This document shows, one piece after another, positions 51,564 to 64,000 of a stretch of 64,000 nt of DNA (positions within the stretch are counted from its first letter, which is position 1; the number at the start of each line of letters is the position of its first letter). A model generated the notes under the pieces. It had not been told where the DNA came from. It did not search any database and saw only the letters and a list, made by a program, of their open reading frames with translations. The DNA comes from Acorus gramineus (lineage: Eukaryota > Streptophyta > Magnoliopsida > Acorales > Acoraceae), in NCBI GenBank assembly GCA_030737835.1, contig CM060850.1, forward strand, positions 30,731,716 to 30,795,715, given 5' to 3'. A program made the translations under genes and the position numbers.

Positions 51564-54424
51564 TCAAGATACAAAGTCCTTAATGAACTCACCTGCACCA
51601 AAAACCCAATCAACCATGAAAGAATTTGCTATAATATCTCTACACAACTCCATGTCATTATTCAGTTCCATTGTTCGGATCGAAGGAAAAAAGGAACAAT
51701 GAAAGAAAATAGAAAATCAGCCATACCACAGTCAAAAGTCAAATTTCATCATTCTCCAATAAATGGTCTAACCAGAACGTGTGAATAAAGATTGCTTATA
51801 TAATGAAGAAAATCACAAACTATCTACCAAAAATTGTATTAGAAAGAAAAGGAAGGGGAGTTCTGATAAAAGATAATCACCTGATCAGAACATTCATTAT
51901 TATTAGAATGCAATCCCAAGCTGGAGAGCATGAGAATATATGGGACTTCAAGTCACAGCATGACCTGTGCACATGCAAGGATAGACTCATAACTTGAGCA
52001 AATGCATGTCATAATGCTGGAAAGGATCGAGTGACACACAATTAAGTACTCACCATCCCTCTGTCCGAGAAACAATGAGGCTGTCTGCAGCATTTGCCTT
52101 GCTTTTCTGTCAGGCGTACATCCAGCAGATTCCATTTCATGATAAATCACCGGAACCTAATGAACACATCTTCCATAAAATTTTAGTAAAAGTAAAAGGA
52201 AAAAACCAAGATGGGCAAAGACACAATGCATAATAAAATTAAAATCTAAAAGATGGACTTCCACGTTTTAAGAGGTTAATCCTCACTGATGCAAGAGAAA
52301 AGGCTGACCTGGTCATACTTTCTTGCCCTGATACATGCTTTCATTAGAGTACTGTAGGTAACTACGTCGGGGCTAATGCCCTTCAGCAGCAAATGAGCAC
52401 AATGTTAGTTATCTCAGAAAATTTACCTAGAAACAAAGTGGAGAAAGAACAAATAAGGTCTGGTTCTGAGAGACACTAGTGTCTTCGATTTTTTTTTCAC
52501 ATGTATAATATTGCAATAAAGAGGCTACTCACACTTTCCTTAATATGTTCAAACACTGACAACGCTTCTAAGTATCTTCCAGCAACACTAAATGCATTAA
52601 TCATTAAATTCAGCATTATAAGGTTTGGCTCAATTCCTTCAGCTTCCATCAATCGAAAAACATTAACAGTTTGTTCACACAATCCCTGCAGAAATAATCA
52701 TGACCATTAAAACACAGCAATAAAACCTATAAACTTGAATAAAACGTGGCATAAAAAAGAACCAAGTTTGCCATAGACCATAACACAAGATTGACAACTC
52801 AAAATCATAACATTCAAGACCACAGCTCTAATGCTCAAAATCACACAACATAGACCTTTCATTGTTTCCTCACAAACATTCTTGTCGACATAATATGCAG
52901 CGAGGCTTTTAATTAATTGTATATGTCTTTTGAAATAAGCAGTGGCTAGCACAGTAATAATAAAGTGAATGGTTATGGAAAGAGAAAAAAAATGGAACAT
53001 TAGGCAAGGATATGGAAAATTGAGAAATTTGGAAAGAATTTATGGTGCAATGGCATTGATAGGTCTGTGATTTTTTTTGTCATATGATGTGCAATTCCAA
53101 TGGAAATTACTGATCAAACTTCCAGCATCTCCAGGTGATGATCATATAAGTCAATGCAACAATTTAATAAGCCACAAAGTTTAATGGACAGTAAGACATT
53201 CAGACGTCTTAAGTATAAAAATGAGACCCCAATAGCCAGAATGGTGGAAAAAAAGAAGAGATCCACCTGTTGAGCATATGCATTAGCCAACGCACAAAAC
53301 ACGCCAGCCGAAGGCCTTACGCCCTCTGCTTTGATGGCCGCTATGCACTCTTCAACGTCCTGAAACATACCATACTGCCCATATATATCCACCAATGCCG
53401 CAAAAACAATCCCACAATTCCTAAGCCCCCTCCGCTTCATCCCTTCAAAAACTCTCCAAATCTCCTCCCACCTGCCCTGCTCACCCAACCCGCTTATGAC
53501 GGAGACGAACACCTTTGGATCAGGATAAAACCCCTCCTCCTGCATCCCCTCAAAGAACCCAATCGCCCTATCGAATTCCCCAGCCTTACAATGCCACCGA
53601 ATCAAAGAATTCCACGTCAAGATATCGGGTCTGATCTCATCTCTCCTCATATTCTCATAAGCTTCAACAGCTTCAACCAACCTCCCGTACTTCCCAAACG
53701 TGTTGATGATGCTGTTGTAAACCTTCCTATCCGGTCTAACCCCGGCGTCCTCCATCTCCCTCATCAGACCGATCGCCTTCTTCCACATCCCATTATCGCT
53801 ATAGATGCCGATGATCTTGCTATAAACACAGGAACCCAATTGGATTCTCTTCTTCTTCATCTCTCCGAGTACCCTCCAAGTGTCCTCCAACCGCCCCGCA
53901 TTGACGCAGTAATCCAGCAAGAGCATGTAAGTCCTTCGATCCCCGACAACCCCGCAACCGTCCATCTCTCGGAAAACCCGATCGGACAGCCCCAAAAGGC
54001 CTTTCCGAAGGAACCCTTTCAAGAGGGCATTGTAAAGCCTCGTGTTCGGTTGGATCCCCCTCATCTTCAACTCCAAGAACAAGGCCTCCGCTTCCGATGT
54101 CCGTCCGGCGGACCCGAGGGCGTCGATGAGGGCCGCGTACGCCGCCACGTCGGGGTGCACCCCCGAGGACTCCATCTGGGCCAGTAATCGCATGGATCCG
54201 TCGACGTCCCGTCGACCGGAGAGAGACTGGATCGAACGGTTGTATGAAGCCGAAGGGGTTTCGAAGTGGTGTTCGAAGATGGGGGAGGCATTGAGGGTGT
54301 TTAGGGGGGGAGAATTCGGGGGTTTGGAGGGTTTGAGGTGTGAAGTGGGGGTAGGGATTGAGTGATTTGGATTTGGGGGGAAAGAAAGCAGGAGGGTTGG
54401 TCTGTACAATCGATCCGTTGCCAT
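51564..54424 (-). CDS. P-class pentatricopeptide repeat protein, CRP1-like
   Basis: Predicted organellar RNA-binding protein. Exons: 54424-53267, 52685-52533, 52380-52309, 52156-52054 and tentatively 51592-51564; 504 residues. Twelve 35-residue PPR motifs run from about residue 58 to 480, starting at SASYNRSIQSLSG and ending AGCTPD. Most end in PD or PN, as in P-class proteins. The Pro/Ser-rich N-terminus with few acidic residues looks like a plastid transit peptide. Motifs such as GRTSEAEALFLELK, YNALLKGF and GISPDVVTYSTLMKA, with DRKARQML at the end, resemble CRP1, but this protein is shorter. ATG 54424 was chosen over an upstream GTG. The last short exon (EFIKDFVS) is uncertain: reading through the donor at 52054 gives another tail. 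Confidence 0.9.
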
Positions 54425-56787
54425 TACTTTCCCTACTATCACAAGTGTCAGTCTTTAGAACACATAGGAGGCTTGGTCTGTACAATCGATCGAGCGATAT
54501 TGTCGAATTGAGAGCTTCGATTGGGGTTTTTTTTTTTTATTATTATTGGTTTAAAGACATTTTCATCTTTGTAAATACGAGTAATCCCTGAAAAAATTAC
54601 AGTAGACATATTGGTCTTTAAAAATTCATAAAAGTCTAATTATCATCTCTAAATTAAATTTTTTTTTAAATTTGATATAATATTTTATATCCATATAATC
54701 ATGTATACATTATAGTCTTTATAAGCAATTACAAAAATAAATTAGTCTATGAAAATATCAAATTATCTTTGTAAAACTTTTTATGTTTCTTTATTTTCAT
54801 TAAAGTATTGTTTGAAAATATTTAAAAATTTAAGGATAATTCAATCATTTCATAGTTATAAGTTAAAATTGAATAGGGTAGGTTGGGTTAGGATTATTTT
54901 TTTTTATTGAAACCATATATATATATATATATATATAGGTTTTTATGAATTTTTAAGGATTTATATGTCTGCCCCCAACTTTTATAAGGACTTTTATGGA
55001 ATTACACATATTTACAAGGACTTGGATATCTTTAATTCATTTTTATAATATAGAGTTGGTTGAGGGGTATATATGTATATATGAAAATAACTCAGTTTTA
55101 GTTGTAGTATATATTTTTTTATATGTAATTTTATAAAATAAATTTATAAACAATTTATTTAATCATTATTAAAAAAATTCTTATATCATTTATATGGTAT
55201 ACTAAATCATATAAATGAATTGAAAAAAATTGCAGGTATTCGTTGTGGTAGCTTTTTTTAAAAAAATTTATTTTTGTTTACACACATGGAGAAAACTAGT
55301 TTATTTTAATCGAAATTGATAGCACAACAAAAGAAAATAAATGAAAAAATAAATAAAACATATCAACGAAACACAATAACACAAAATAAACAAAATCTAA
55401 ATGAACCATTACATTAATAATCTCCTAATCCTTCTTAAAATAGATGAACCATTACATTAATAATCTCCTAATCTTCCTTCGTATAGATCGAAACTGCTGA
55501 AATCACCATGAGTAAAAAATAGATAAGTTGTCGGATATTTGAGAAGCACGAGCTTTTTCTTTATATAATTTCTTCTTTTTTCCTTCAAAAATATTCTCAG
55601 TTAGCGTGATCAACCATGGAATTTAAGTTCACCTCCATAAATTTTCTTTCTTTACGTTCACATTCAAGTTCGAAGGAAAAATGATTGTGTTTTAGGGGAA
55701 AAATACGTGGGGTATGAAACATAAATATAAATATATTAATAATAATAAATAATATTACAATATTATTACACATTAGAGATTTTGAAACAGATATCCATTT
55801 CAAAATAGTGTGGGTGTAGATATTTTAAGCAAATGCGAATACATGTTTTTCAAATACAGATATAATTTTAAAATAACTGATAAGTTTATTGATCACCTGA
55901 TTTGCAACTGTTCATATTAATTTCTACCAATTTTAAATTTTTTAATATTTTTCAATTATGTGTACTACATCAAAAAATAAAAGAAGTATTATAAAAAAAA
56001 TAATATGTAAAAATAGAATAGAAATGAAAATAGAAATTATGGTTAGAGTTGATAAATAAATAATAATACTCAAAAACCACTTTTAATTTTTTTAAAATAC
56101 ATTTTTGCCCTCCATGGCTCCATTGCAGGGATCTCCGTTATTGGAGATGCTCTAGGCCCGGAAAGAAATGATTTTTGCGTTGATGTAATGCGGACGGTCA
56201 GGATCGTCTCAATCAGATGGTGTTGAACACCTTGGATTTTATTGTGTTCAGTGGTTGTGACGGGGTTGTAAATTTAGGCCCAATCGACGACAACTTTATT
56301 GGGCCCAATCCCAACTAATATGCTGATTGACCAGCCCGAAAACTGGCCCAAGGTTGTGGGCTTAGAGAAGCTCTATAAGATAGGAATAGCATTCCGTTTA
56401 TGAAGGAAAATGTTATACTCAAAATCTTTTTCACTTTTCAAAAATATATACGGTATATATTTTTTGTTTTTTTAAATAGTGAACATCATATAATTATATA
56501 TATATTTTGATAAAAAATATATATTTTAAATTGAATGAATCAATTTTTTATAAATATAATTTTTTTTTTTTTAATGATATATATAAGAAAGTGATCTTGT
56601 CGAGTTAGAAGACCGGGACGCTCTCATCAATCGCGGTCAAACAAAAGTCCCACAATAATGGTGGTTCCAAATCAGCCGGCAAAGGCGTCGGTACTGGGTG
56701 GCCTTTGGCATGCACTTTGGCATTGCGAGCCCTGCATGCATATATGGTGTGTATGAAGGTGGGGTGAGCCTCTATAATGCACCCAAT
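54425..56787. other. PPR promoter and AT-rich gene-free region
   Basis: The first 100 bases are the PPR 5' region. The rest has no recognised gene. It includes an (AT)n run at about 54917-54938, a two-copy tandem repeat at 55401-55473 (43-bp period) and a MITE-type end TTGGAGATGCTCTA near 56140. Confidence 0.45.
55401..55473 (+). repeat. Tandem duplication, 43-bp period
   Basis: The block ATGAACCATTACATTAATAA then TCTCCTAATC occurs at 55401 and again at 55444. Confidence 0.85.
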
Positions 56788-56798
56788 TTATGAAGAAG

Positions 56799-57023
56799 TC
56801 CGCACGGCGTTTGGCACAGTGGTGAGGACACCCCTCTTTTGGTGGAGAGGATGGGTTTGACTCCGGCTTCTAGTATGAGACAAAAAAAAAAAAAAAAGTG
56901 GAAACATCCCACTGGGCTGAGTGTTCCAGTAGGGGTCTGCCCACCTAACTCTGTAATCACCCTTCATGGCTTGTAGTATGTAATCACCCTACATTGTCTC
57001 TGTTAAAAAAAAAAAAAAAAAAA
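56799..57023 (+). mobile_element. tRNA-derived SINE with target-site duplication
   Basis: Head with TTTGGCACAGTGGTGAGG (A box) and GGGTTTGACTCC (B box), an internal A-run, a second part ending ACATTGTCTCTGTT, and a 3' A-run. It is flanked by TTATGAAGAAG at 56788-56798 and 57024-57034. The B box and body differ from the 17.1-kb SINE, so it is a different family. Confidence 0.88.
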
Positions 57024-57112
57024 TTATGAAGAAGAATCCCGGATTGATTTTTATTATCATGATTCCATGTTTCAAGTGTGTTATATTTTCTCTACATGGT
57101 GTTAGAACATCT

Positions 57113-57733
57113 CCAATCTTATATCCAAACTTAAATTTAAATTTGAGTAAAAGTCATCTAAAACCTTCTCCAACCATTTACTCATACCCATACTAAATCA
57201 AGCTTTTACTCAAATCTTTAGGCAAATCAAAAGAGACTCAAATCTTTATCCAAATTTTTAACATCTTTTTTTTTTTCTTTATCTTCATATTTTTTTACCA
57301 ATGTGACATTTTTTTTTCCTTCAACTCCACCTTTAATTGAATTATATTAAATGTCTTCCTACCCCCAAAAAATTTTCACCATCTCTTGAAAAAAAAAAAA
57401 ATGGTTTTCTTTCTTAAGTATTCATCTTTGTTTTTTAACTTCTTATTTTTACTTCAATAAAAAAAAAATTACCTTTTTTTTCAAAAAAATTGGATAATAA
57501 TAATTTTTAAATTTAAATATCTTGAAGGAAAGAGAAATTGAGTAGTAAAAATGTTTGGGAAAAAAACTTTGAAAATGTTTATAGAAAATAATTAGAAGAA
57601 GATGTGAATTTTTTAAAAGATTTGAGTAAAACACAAAGTGATGATTGGAGACACATCATATCAAATCAAGCTTTTACTCAAATTTTAAGTAAAATTTGAG
57701 TATAGATTTGAGTAAGAGGTGGAGATGGTCGTT
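57113..57733 (+). mobile_element. Probable MITE with ATCTCCA ends
   Basis: The 5' end ACATCTCCAATCTTA and 3' end TAAGAGGTGGAGATGG are inverted repeats. Internal CAAGCTTTTACTCAAAT blocks recur near both ends. The flanks TGGTGTTAG and TGGTCGTTA are a possible imperfect target-site duplication. There is no transposase. Confidence 0.55.
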
Positions 57734-60476
57734 AATTGGAGAGAGAGACTACTAAACATGGGATATGCCTGGACATCTAAAATCGATTCACCTTATGTTG
57801 ACATCTCATATACCACTTATCTGAAAGACTTGGGAGATGACTCGGCCTTAATTCATCAAGGGGGATGGGAGCTTCAGCCCATTATACAGTTTACCTGCAG
57901 TGGGCTCCCTACCCTTGTAATTGGAAGAGATCTAACAAGTATAATTCAAAACACAACCAAACATAAAATCACTTTATCCTTAATTATACTTATTTATGTC
58001 GATATAACTATATACTCAAGAATAAGTCTTATTCTGTATCCAAATAGGGGTTAGAGGTTGGTTGAAATCCATATACCACTTTATATATATTAGTTTATTC
58101 CAACATAGTTTATCCCTGGATATTCTCGGCATTCAAACAAAAAAAAAAATATTTATTTTACTTTATTCTCATTTATTCCCTGGACTATTCCATATCTAAA
58201 CGGGGGAAAGTTTGGTTAGGCGATTATAGATAATCAATTTATAATCCCCTACGTTGACATATATGCATGTTCTCTTATATGAATTTGATTTGATTACTGT
58301 TCTATGTATGTTAATCAAACCCTCAAAATGTCATTGTGTGGACAAAATGAATAGATTTTAATTAGTTAAAGCATGTTACCAGTTGGTATTATCTGTTTGT
58401 TAAAATGCGTAATTAACATTAATATGTACAAGAGTAGTGTGTAATATTGCATTTTTAGATTCTCAATCTAAAATATTATGCCTAACAACCATCTGGAGAG
58501 AAATTAATATATGAATATCAGGAATAGTTGTTTTGCATGATTGCATTGAATATATCCTAACATGAAGGAGTACATTAATTAATTTATGAAGAGGTTCGTT
58601 AAAGCATCTCACCTGTGACAGAACGAAAAGCCCGGCCCCATATGAGTTTAATTATATGATATGATGATCTTTGAACATTTACAACTATTTGCGAAGACCC
58701 AGTTTGCATGATTAATTCAGCCTGTCTCCATTTGTTGGGGGTTAGGTTATCTCCCTTAAATTAATCCTACTTGCCTGATTATATTAATTATTTCTTTATT
58801 ATTTTTGGTTTACGGGCCAAATTTTATTGTATTAACTTGGTCAGCGTTCAAAAACATGGTTATTATGTACCATGACTTTAGAAAATCTAAAATTTTGAAG
58901 CCCACAGAATAAAAAAAAAAACATTTTGCAGTCAAAAGAAGGGCATTGAAAGGAATAGTTAAGTAATCAATATTTGATATAGTAATAGTTTAATTTGGTT
59001 TACCTAGTAATTAGGAGTTGTTGACCTGTTTCGGTTGGATGAAGTCGATCATGAAGCCGTGACCAACTATATGTACAGGTCAATGGATCCCCATGTTTAA
59101 TATTTTTGAGCAACTAAGCATTGCATGGGGATCCCCGTGACCAACCAAGCAAAAAAATAAAATAAAATTTTGAGCTAGTTTTGTAAGGGGATAAGTAATG
59201 GAAGGATAACTTATTTTTGTTTGATATAAAAAATAATTGAGATAAACTGTCAAAAATTGTCCTAATTTTAAAATAAAAATATTTTATTCATCTAAAGGTT
59301 GGAAAAATATTTATCCCAATTTTTTATCTCAATATTAATAAATATAAATATGAACAAATTTGATAATTTTTTAACCTTTAAAATTAGAATAATTTATCTC
59401 CAAAATCTTAATCTATTGTTAAACTAGCCCAGTGAATGAATCATGAACCATTGAAAATAATTAAAACATACACATCACCAACAAAAAAAATTACACTAAA
59501 ATAAACAAAAGAATTTTTTTTTTTTTTTTTTAAAAAAAAACCAACTCAAGCACTGACAGATAGGTAAATCACCCTGTTCAGTTGTATAATAATTAATGTG
59601 AATATGAATTACTAATATAGCTTATCACTAAGAAATGGTTTGGTGGTTTCTCACTAACCTGTTAGTGTTGGGTCTATTTTGAATGACCCATTCTTTGGTT
59701 GACCAAAAATTGAGTATTCATTTTTCTCTTTCCAACTCTTTAGTCCCACATCGGTTAAAACCACTTCATTGTTTCACCTTATATATAGAGTCAAACCATT
59801 TCATTGTTGAGACTTGTTAAATTAAACTCCTACGCGCGCGCACACACGAGGCCCAACCTATAATTGTTGTTGTTGTTGCATATATTACTTAAATTTTGAA
59901 TCAAATCGACTGATAATGTTTTTTTTTTAAAAAAAAACAAACCAATATGGGGATCGATTATCTATTAAAATGAAAAAAAAATCCATTTATTTTCCTTTTT
60001 TGACCATTTAACGATTTTGCAATCAGTTCATTAAGCTAATTAGAGTGATTATATGTATCATTGTTGGGGTATCTTAGTTTGTTGGTTCTCTCTTCTTTAA
60101 GCATCTCTCTCTAACAACCAGTCCCAGGTCAGCTGCCTCTCCAACCCTCTCAAAGTTGGTAGACATTGACTCTATCTCCCTTCATTTTCAGGCTAGTTTT
60201 CCTTGTTTTTGTTGGCAAAAAAAAAAAAAAAAAAAAATGAAAATGAAAGATTCTCATGAAAAAAATAGTGTGTACATAATCAAATTGATATAACGATTAA
60301 ATAGGATTAATTTACTTTAACCAAATTCAGGATAATAGTTTTTTCTCTAATTTATATATTGAGATCATGTCTCGATCCGGTGTATCACATTGGATGACCA
60401 TGATGAAACCATATTAGGATGAAAAATTTGATCTTAATTAATATCTAAAATGAGAAAATTAGTTGGGGGAGGAAGT
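57734..60476. other. AT-rich gene-free region
   Basis: No gene was recognised. It contains an orphan USE/TATA pair at 59.74-59.79 kb and simple repeats (TTG)n near 59,865 and (CG/CA)n near 59,835. The 111-residue ORF at 57719-58054 has no family match and overlaps a repeat edge. Confidence 0.45.
59743..59788 (+). promoter_or_regulatory. snRNA-type USE plus TATA pair
   Basis: GTCCCACATCG (59743-59753) matches the plant snRNA upstream sequence element RTCCCACATCG. A TATA box, TTATATATAG, lies at 59779-59788, 25 bp downstream, close to the spacing of Pol III-type snRNA promoters. The downstream sequence is not a recognisable U1-U6 or U3 RNA. It may be a decayed or unknown small RNA gene. Confidence 0.5.
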
Positions 60477-62032
60477 CACTACAAGAAAACAGGGCATTAG
60501 CTGCGAAATAATTAATAGCAAAACCTCTAGTTCCGCAGCAGAAGGTGTTACTGCTGATCTAGGAAAACCTTTTGCTGCGAAATTATATATTCATAGCAAA
60601 AGGCCACCTTATGCTATGAAATTATTGTCGTAGCAAAAAGTAAAATTTCATTGCAAACAGTATCCTTTAGCGATAAAATAATTATAGTATGTCTTAATTA
60701 TCATGCTCGTTTATAATTAACACTAAAAAATGAGATTTTGTCATCCAAGTAAATGTACACCAACTAAAAAAAGTTATAGCACATCTAACATATCATATTG
60801 CGATTGATTTTAAATTTTTTCATAAGATCATAACTCTATAATAATACTCGATCCATTGGAGTTGAGAATTTTAGACAACATTTGAACAATAATAATGTAA
60901 TGGGGTGAGTTAGTTAAATTTTAAACATAAAAAAAATAATGCTTGCATAAAAAATAACAACAGCATATATTAACAAAAAAAACATATATAAATTTTTTCA
61001 TTAATATGTACTTAGAAAATAGATTAATATACCTCATCTTATTAATGCTTAATATATACGTCTTACACAATAATCATATTTTCAATTTAGTATAAATAAA
61101 TTTTTATAAATGTAAATTTTCAAAAATGATTTTTGAAAGTCTGACTTTGATGTTTAAGGACACTTGTTCTTTGACAGGAATTTAATATAAAATGTGCATA
61201 TTTTCTTTAAATAATAATTTTTCTAGCTCCTATCTAAATGTATGATATATAAAAAGATATTCAATTCGTTTGAACAGTGGAGATACTGTACGGTGTTTTG
61301 GTGTTGGACGGTGCATTGAATATATGAATGCGATGATGACATCTTGTTCGAAATAGTAGTGCGCATTGGTTATCCTGTAAGCACATGCCACAGAGACATG
61401 AGGTTTATGGATGATGGAATAAATGTCAAAAACAAAGAGAGCAATAATTGAAAATCTAATTTCACATTAGACTTATTAAAGACAAAAACAAGTGAATTGT
61501 ATATAATATCAAAATGAATTTGCTCAAATTTGATAACAACGAATTTCAATCAATTATATTGGCTGAAAAGATAAATGTCATTTGGAAATGAGTTTATCAA
61601 ACACATGATTTACAACAAACACAATTAATATAATTAACCATCTAATTTAATGAAGGATTAGCATGAAAAATAAAATATATATCTAGATTGAATATACTAC
61701 ATTTTTATCTATATATTCTATTTATATATCTGGACAAAGAAAAATATTTATAAAAAAAAGACTCTTAAAAAATGACAGTATAAATGTTTGAAATCAAATT
61801 AAAAGAAAGAATTGACTTATTTACATTTGATAGTTGAAAGGATCTCAATCTGATAATGATGCAATATAGATTTCACATTTTGATCTCGTAAGAAATTAAA
61901 TATATTAAAAGTTTCATCTTTTACTAACTATTGGCTACGAATTAAATTTTTGTCGGTAAAAGCCACATTTAGCTACGACAATAAATTTCGCAGAGAAAAA
62001 GTTTGTAGCTAATAATCCAATTTGTTGTAGTG
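60477..62032 (+). mobile_element. Non-autonomous CACTA (En/Spm) transposon
   Basis: Begins CACTACAAGAAAACAGG and ends with TTGTTGTAGTG, the inverted CACTACAACAA. It is flanked by the 3-bp duplication AGT (60474-60476 and 62033-62035). Subterminal repeats around TAGCTGCGAAA and TAGCTACGA occur at both ends, as in transposase-binding regions of this superfamily. The 1556-bp interior is AT-rich without a transposase ORF. Confidence 0.9.
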
Positions 62033-62035
62033 AGT

Positions 62036-64000
62036 TATTTATTCATGACAAAACTAGACAAGACATGATACAATATAGATATCCTAAAGGAAGGTTGGAA
62101 GAGTTCTAAAATAGGGTAATTTCCTTGAAAGAGTCTGTGGGTTTCTTAATTTATCTCAACTTGGATTCTCTCTTTTAACTCCATTGATGTAGACTTAGAT
62201 TAAACTATCTATATCTTATGTTCTTCGTGTGATATAATGTTTTTTTTTTGTTGGATCTCACGTTTATTTTTTGCTTCAGTGATCGCCTTCTCAACATTAT
62301 AAACATAAAGAAATTAAACAAATGAACTTTCAAGGAAGTTGTTGCTTGATCTTAATGGATTAACAACTTTTTTTTATTTAGTGAAAGAGATGGTACATTG
62401 TACTATTCTTTGTTGGAATTACTTACTGGAAGCGACTTTCAGTCAATTAAATATATATATATATATATCCAAAGGTTGGTTGTTGGCATTGATTTCTTCT
62501 TACATCAGTTATTTAATATTAGAAATATCTATGGATCATTTAAGAGTTATAAATAAAACAGTTAGACCATTCAAAGATTGGGATTGCGATATGTTTGAGG
62601 AATTGATTGTGATGGGTCACCAGTGGCTCAGGTATTGCCGTCACAGCACCGAATGGAGAAGCTCATATCGTGTTGTTGTTTTTTTCCCGGAGAAAATATA
62701 GAATATATATAATAAACAGATCAAAATGATATTATATGATTATGAATTTATCTCAAAAAAACAAGGTCGTGGTAACGTAATTTCATGAAAGAGTGCTACA
62801 ATTGGACTGAGGGTGTGCAAGATTAGTAATTAGGAGTATTAGTCACACATTAATACATAATCCTTCATAAAAATATGTAAGCTGATTGAGATCATCCATC
62901 TGCATTCAAAAAACCATTCACTGACTTCGATCCTAATCAAATTGAGGTTATTTTTTGTTGTTGTAATTAAAAGTGGATTAATTTCATTGATGGGCATCTC
63001 AATCGATGTTGTGTCGAAAGGTTAAATTTATAGACTAATGGAACAGTTGCAATTCAAGTAATATAAGAGAAGGATACGTAGCCTAGCTCTTCAACAATAT
63101 ATATATATATAACTCAATAGTAATGAGCTAATGAATCAAGAACATACAACGCATTATTATGAATGAGAGAAAATGTATTAAAATCATGAATAGAAAAATG
63201 ATACGCCTAACCCTTTATATGAATAACCCTATATAGCTATTTATTGTCCTCATCAGTTTTTTTATTTTTAAATAACATATACATTCACACGTTAATATAA
63301 TATTATTATATAAATAAAATATATATTAAGATATATTAATATATTTTTAAAAATTTTATACGAACAGAAGGCTGACTTCAACATGCACAGTACAAGAAAA
63401 CGTGCATTTAAGTTGCTGGGCTAATGGTGGATTATGGCCAAATTTTTCTATTGTCACGTCATTCAAGTTTCAGTCACTCAAAAAAAAAAAAAAAAATGTA
63501 ATCGAAGTTTTTATTTGGACAGTTGACTTCAATGGAAAACCAAAAATGGAATCTTCAGGAGTGAATTGAAGAAATATTTTGCAGCCTTCATTTTGACTTC
63601 ACCAGCCAGTATACCTACCACCACACGTAAAAGAAACGTTAATATTAAGGAAAAATCCATATAACCCCCTCCAAACTATCTGATATTTATATAACTTTGA
63701 TTTTTTTAAAAATTCATATAACCCCCTACAAACACTTTGAAAATACAAATGGCCCCTGCTGTTAGTCAACTTAACCCATGTTGACTAACCCTTCACCCAA
63801 CATTTGAAATTACATTTTTGTCATGTTTCAAAACAGGTCTTTAAACATTACCACACCCTCCACCGCGAGCGACACCAAAAAATGGCTCGTGCTTGAGCAC
63901 CTGCGCGACGGGCACCAGAAGCCTAACCATAACGTTATGGACATTTGAACACGCTTTGTCAGGATATCCGACCAGCCTCCGGTTCGCAGCTGCCTGTAGA
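62036..64000. other. AT-rich gene-free end of window
   Basis: No gene was recognised. A 120-residue ORF at 62339-62701 has no family similarity. GC content rises in the last 160 bases (from about 63,840), which may be the edge of a gene or element beyond the window. Confidence 0.4.

Noticed and set aside
53270-54187. 305-residue plus-strand ORF
   Set aside because: It is the antisense shadow of the GC-rich first exon of the PPR gene and has no family motif.
57719-58054. 111-residue plus-strand ORF
   Set aside because: It starts at a MITE edge and has no recognisable domain; no splice partners were found.
62339-62701. 120-residue plus-strand ORF
   Set aside because: Biased composition with an AT-repeat-encoded IYIYI stretch and no family similarity.

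Overview
This window is nuclear DNA from a flowering plant. It is AT-rich with long introns, every recognisable protein is a plant orthologue or plant-specific family, and the spacers hold tRNA-derived SINEs, MITEs, LINE 3' ends and a CACTA element. I cannot name the species. First exons are markedly GC-rich (ALKBH8, POLD4 and the PPR gene) while downstream exons are AT-rich. Together with a MIR2275-like cluster this is compatible with a non-grass monocot or another early-branching angiosperm, but that is inference. All genes are split, so coordinates below are reconstructed from splice sites, phase continuity and family conservation; exons are listed in each entry.

Layout. 1-3.3 kb (+): 3' part of a pectin acetylesterase gene. 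3.8-7.4 kb (-): a complete BUB1 spindle-checkpoint kinase, divergent from the POLD4 (DNA polymerase delta small subunit) gene at 7.9-8.4 kb (+). 8.9-9.55 kb (+): a tandem array of hairpins whose 3' arms match miR2275, the 22-nt trigger of reproductive 24-nt phasiRNAs; three look intact and two eroded. 9.6-10.2 kb: 3' end of a LINE. 12.1-15.3 kb (+): RING-H2 E3 ligase. 16.9-19.6 kb (-): ALKBH8-type RRM plus 2OG-Fe(II) oxygenase. 22.0-37.9 kb (-): YAK1/DYRK kinase, 18 coding exons over 16 kb, with intronic duplications and a SINE in its last intron. 38-44 kb: gene-free, with a duplicated repeat, a Harbinger-like MITE and a LINE 3' end. 44.3-48.2 kb (-): RopGEF14-like PRONE exchange factor. 50.0-50.4 kb: a large foldback with polypurine/polypyrimidine arms, next to a tRNA-like SINE. 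51.6-54.4 kb (-): a CRP1-like P-class PPR protein. 54.5-64 kb: gene-free and AT-rich, with a SINE flanked by target-site duplications, MITEs, an orphan snRNA-type USE/TATA pair and a 1.56-kb non-autonomous CACTA element.

The genes do not form one pathway. BUB1 and POLD4 share a 472-bp intergenic promoter and are both cell-division genes. ALKBH8, YAK1 and RopGEF14 lie near each other, and as I recall the Arabidopsis ALKBH8 and ROPGEF14 homologues are also close neighbours, which suggests old microsynteny. The most notable item is the MIR2275-like cluster.
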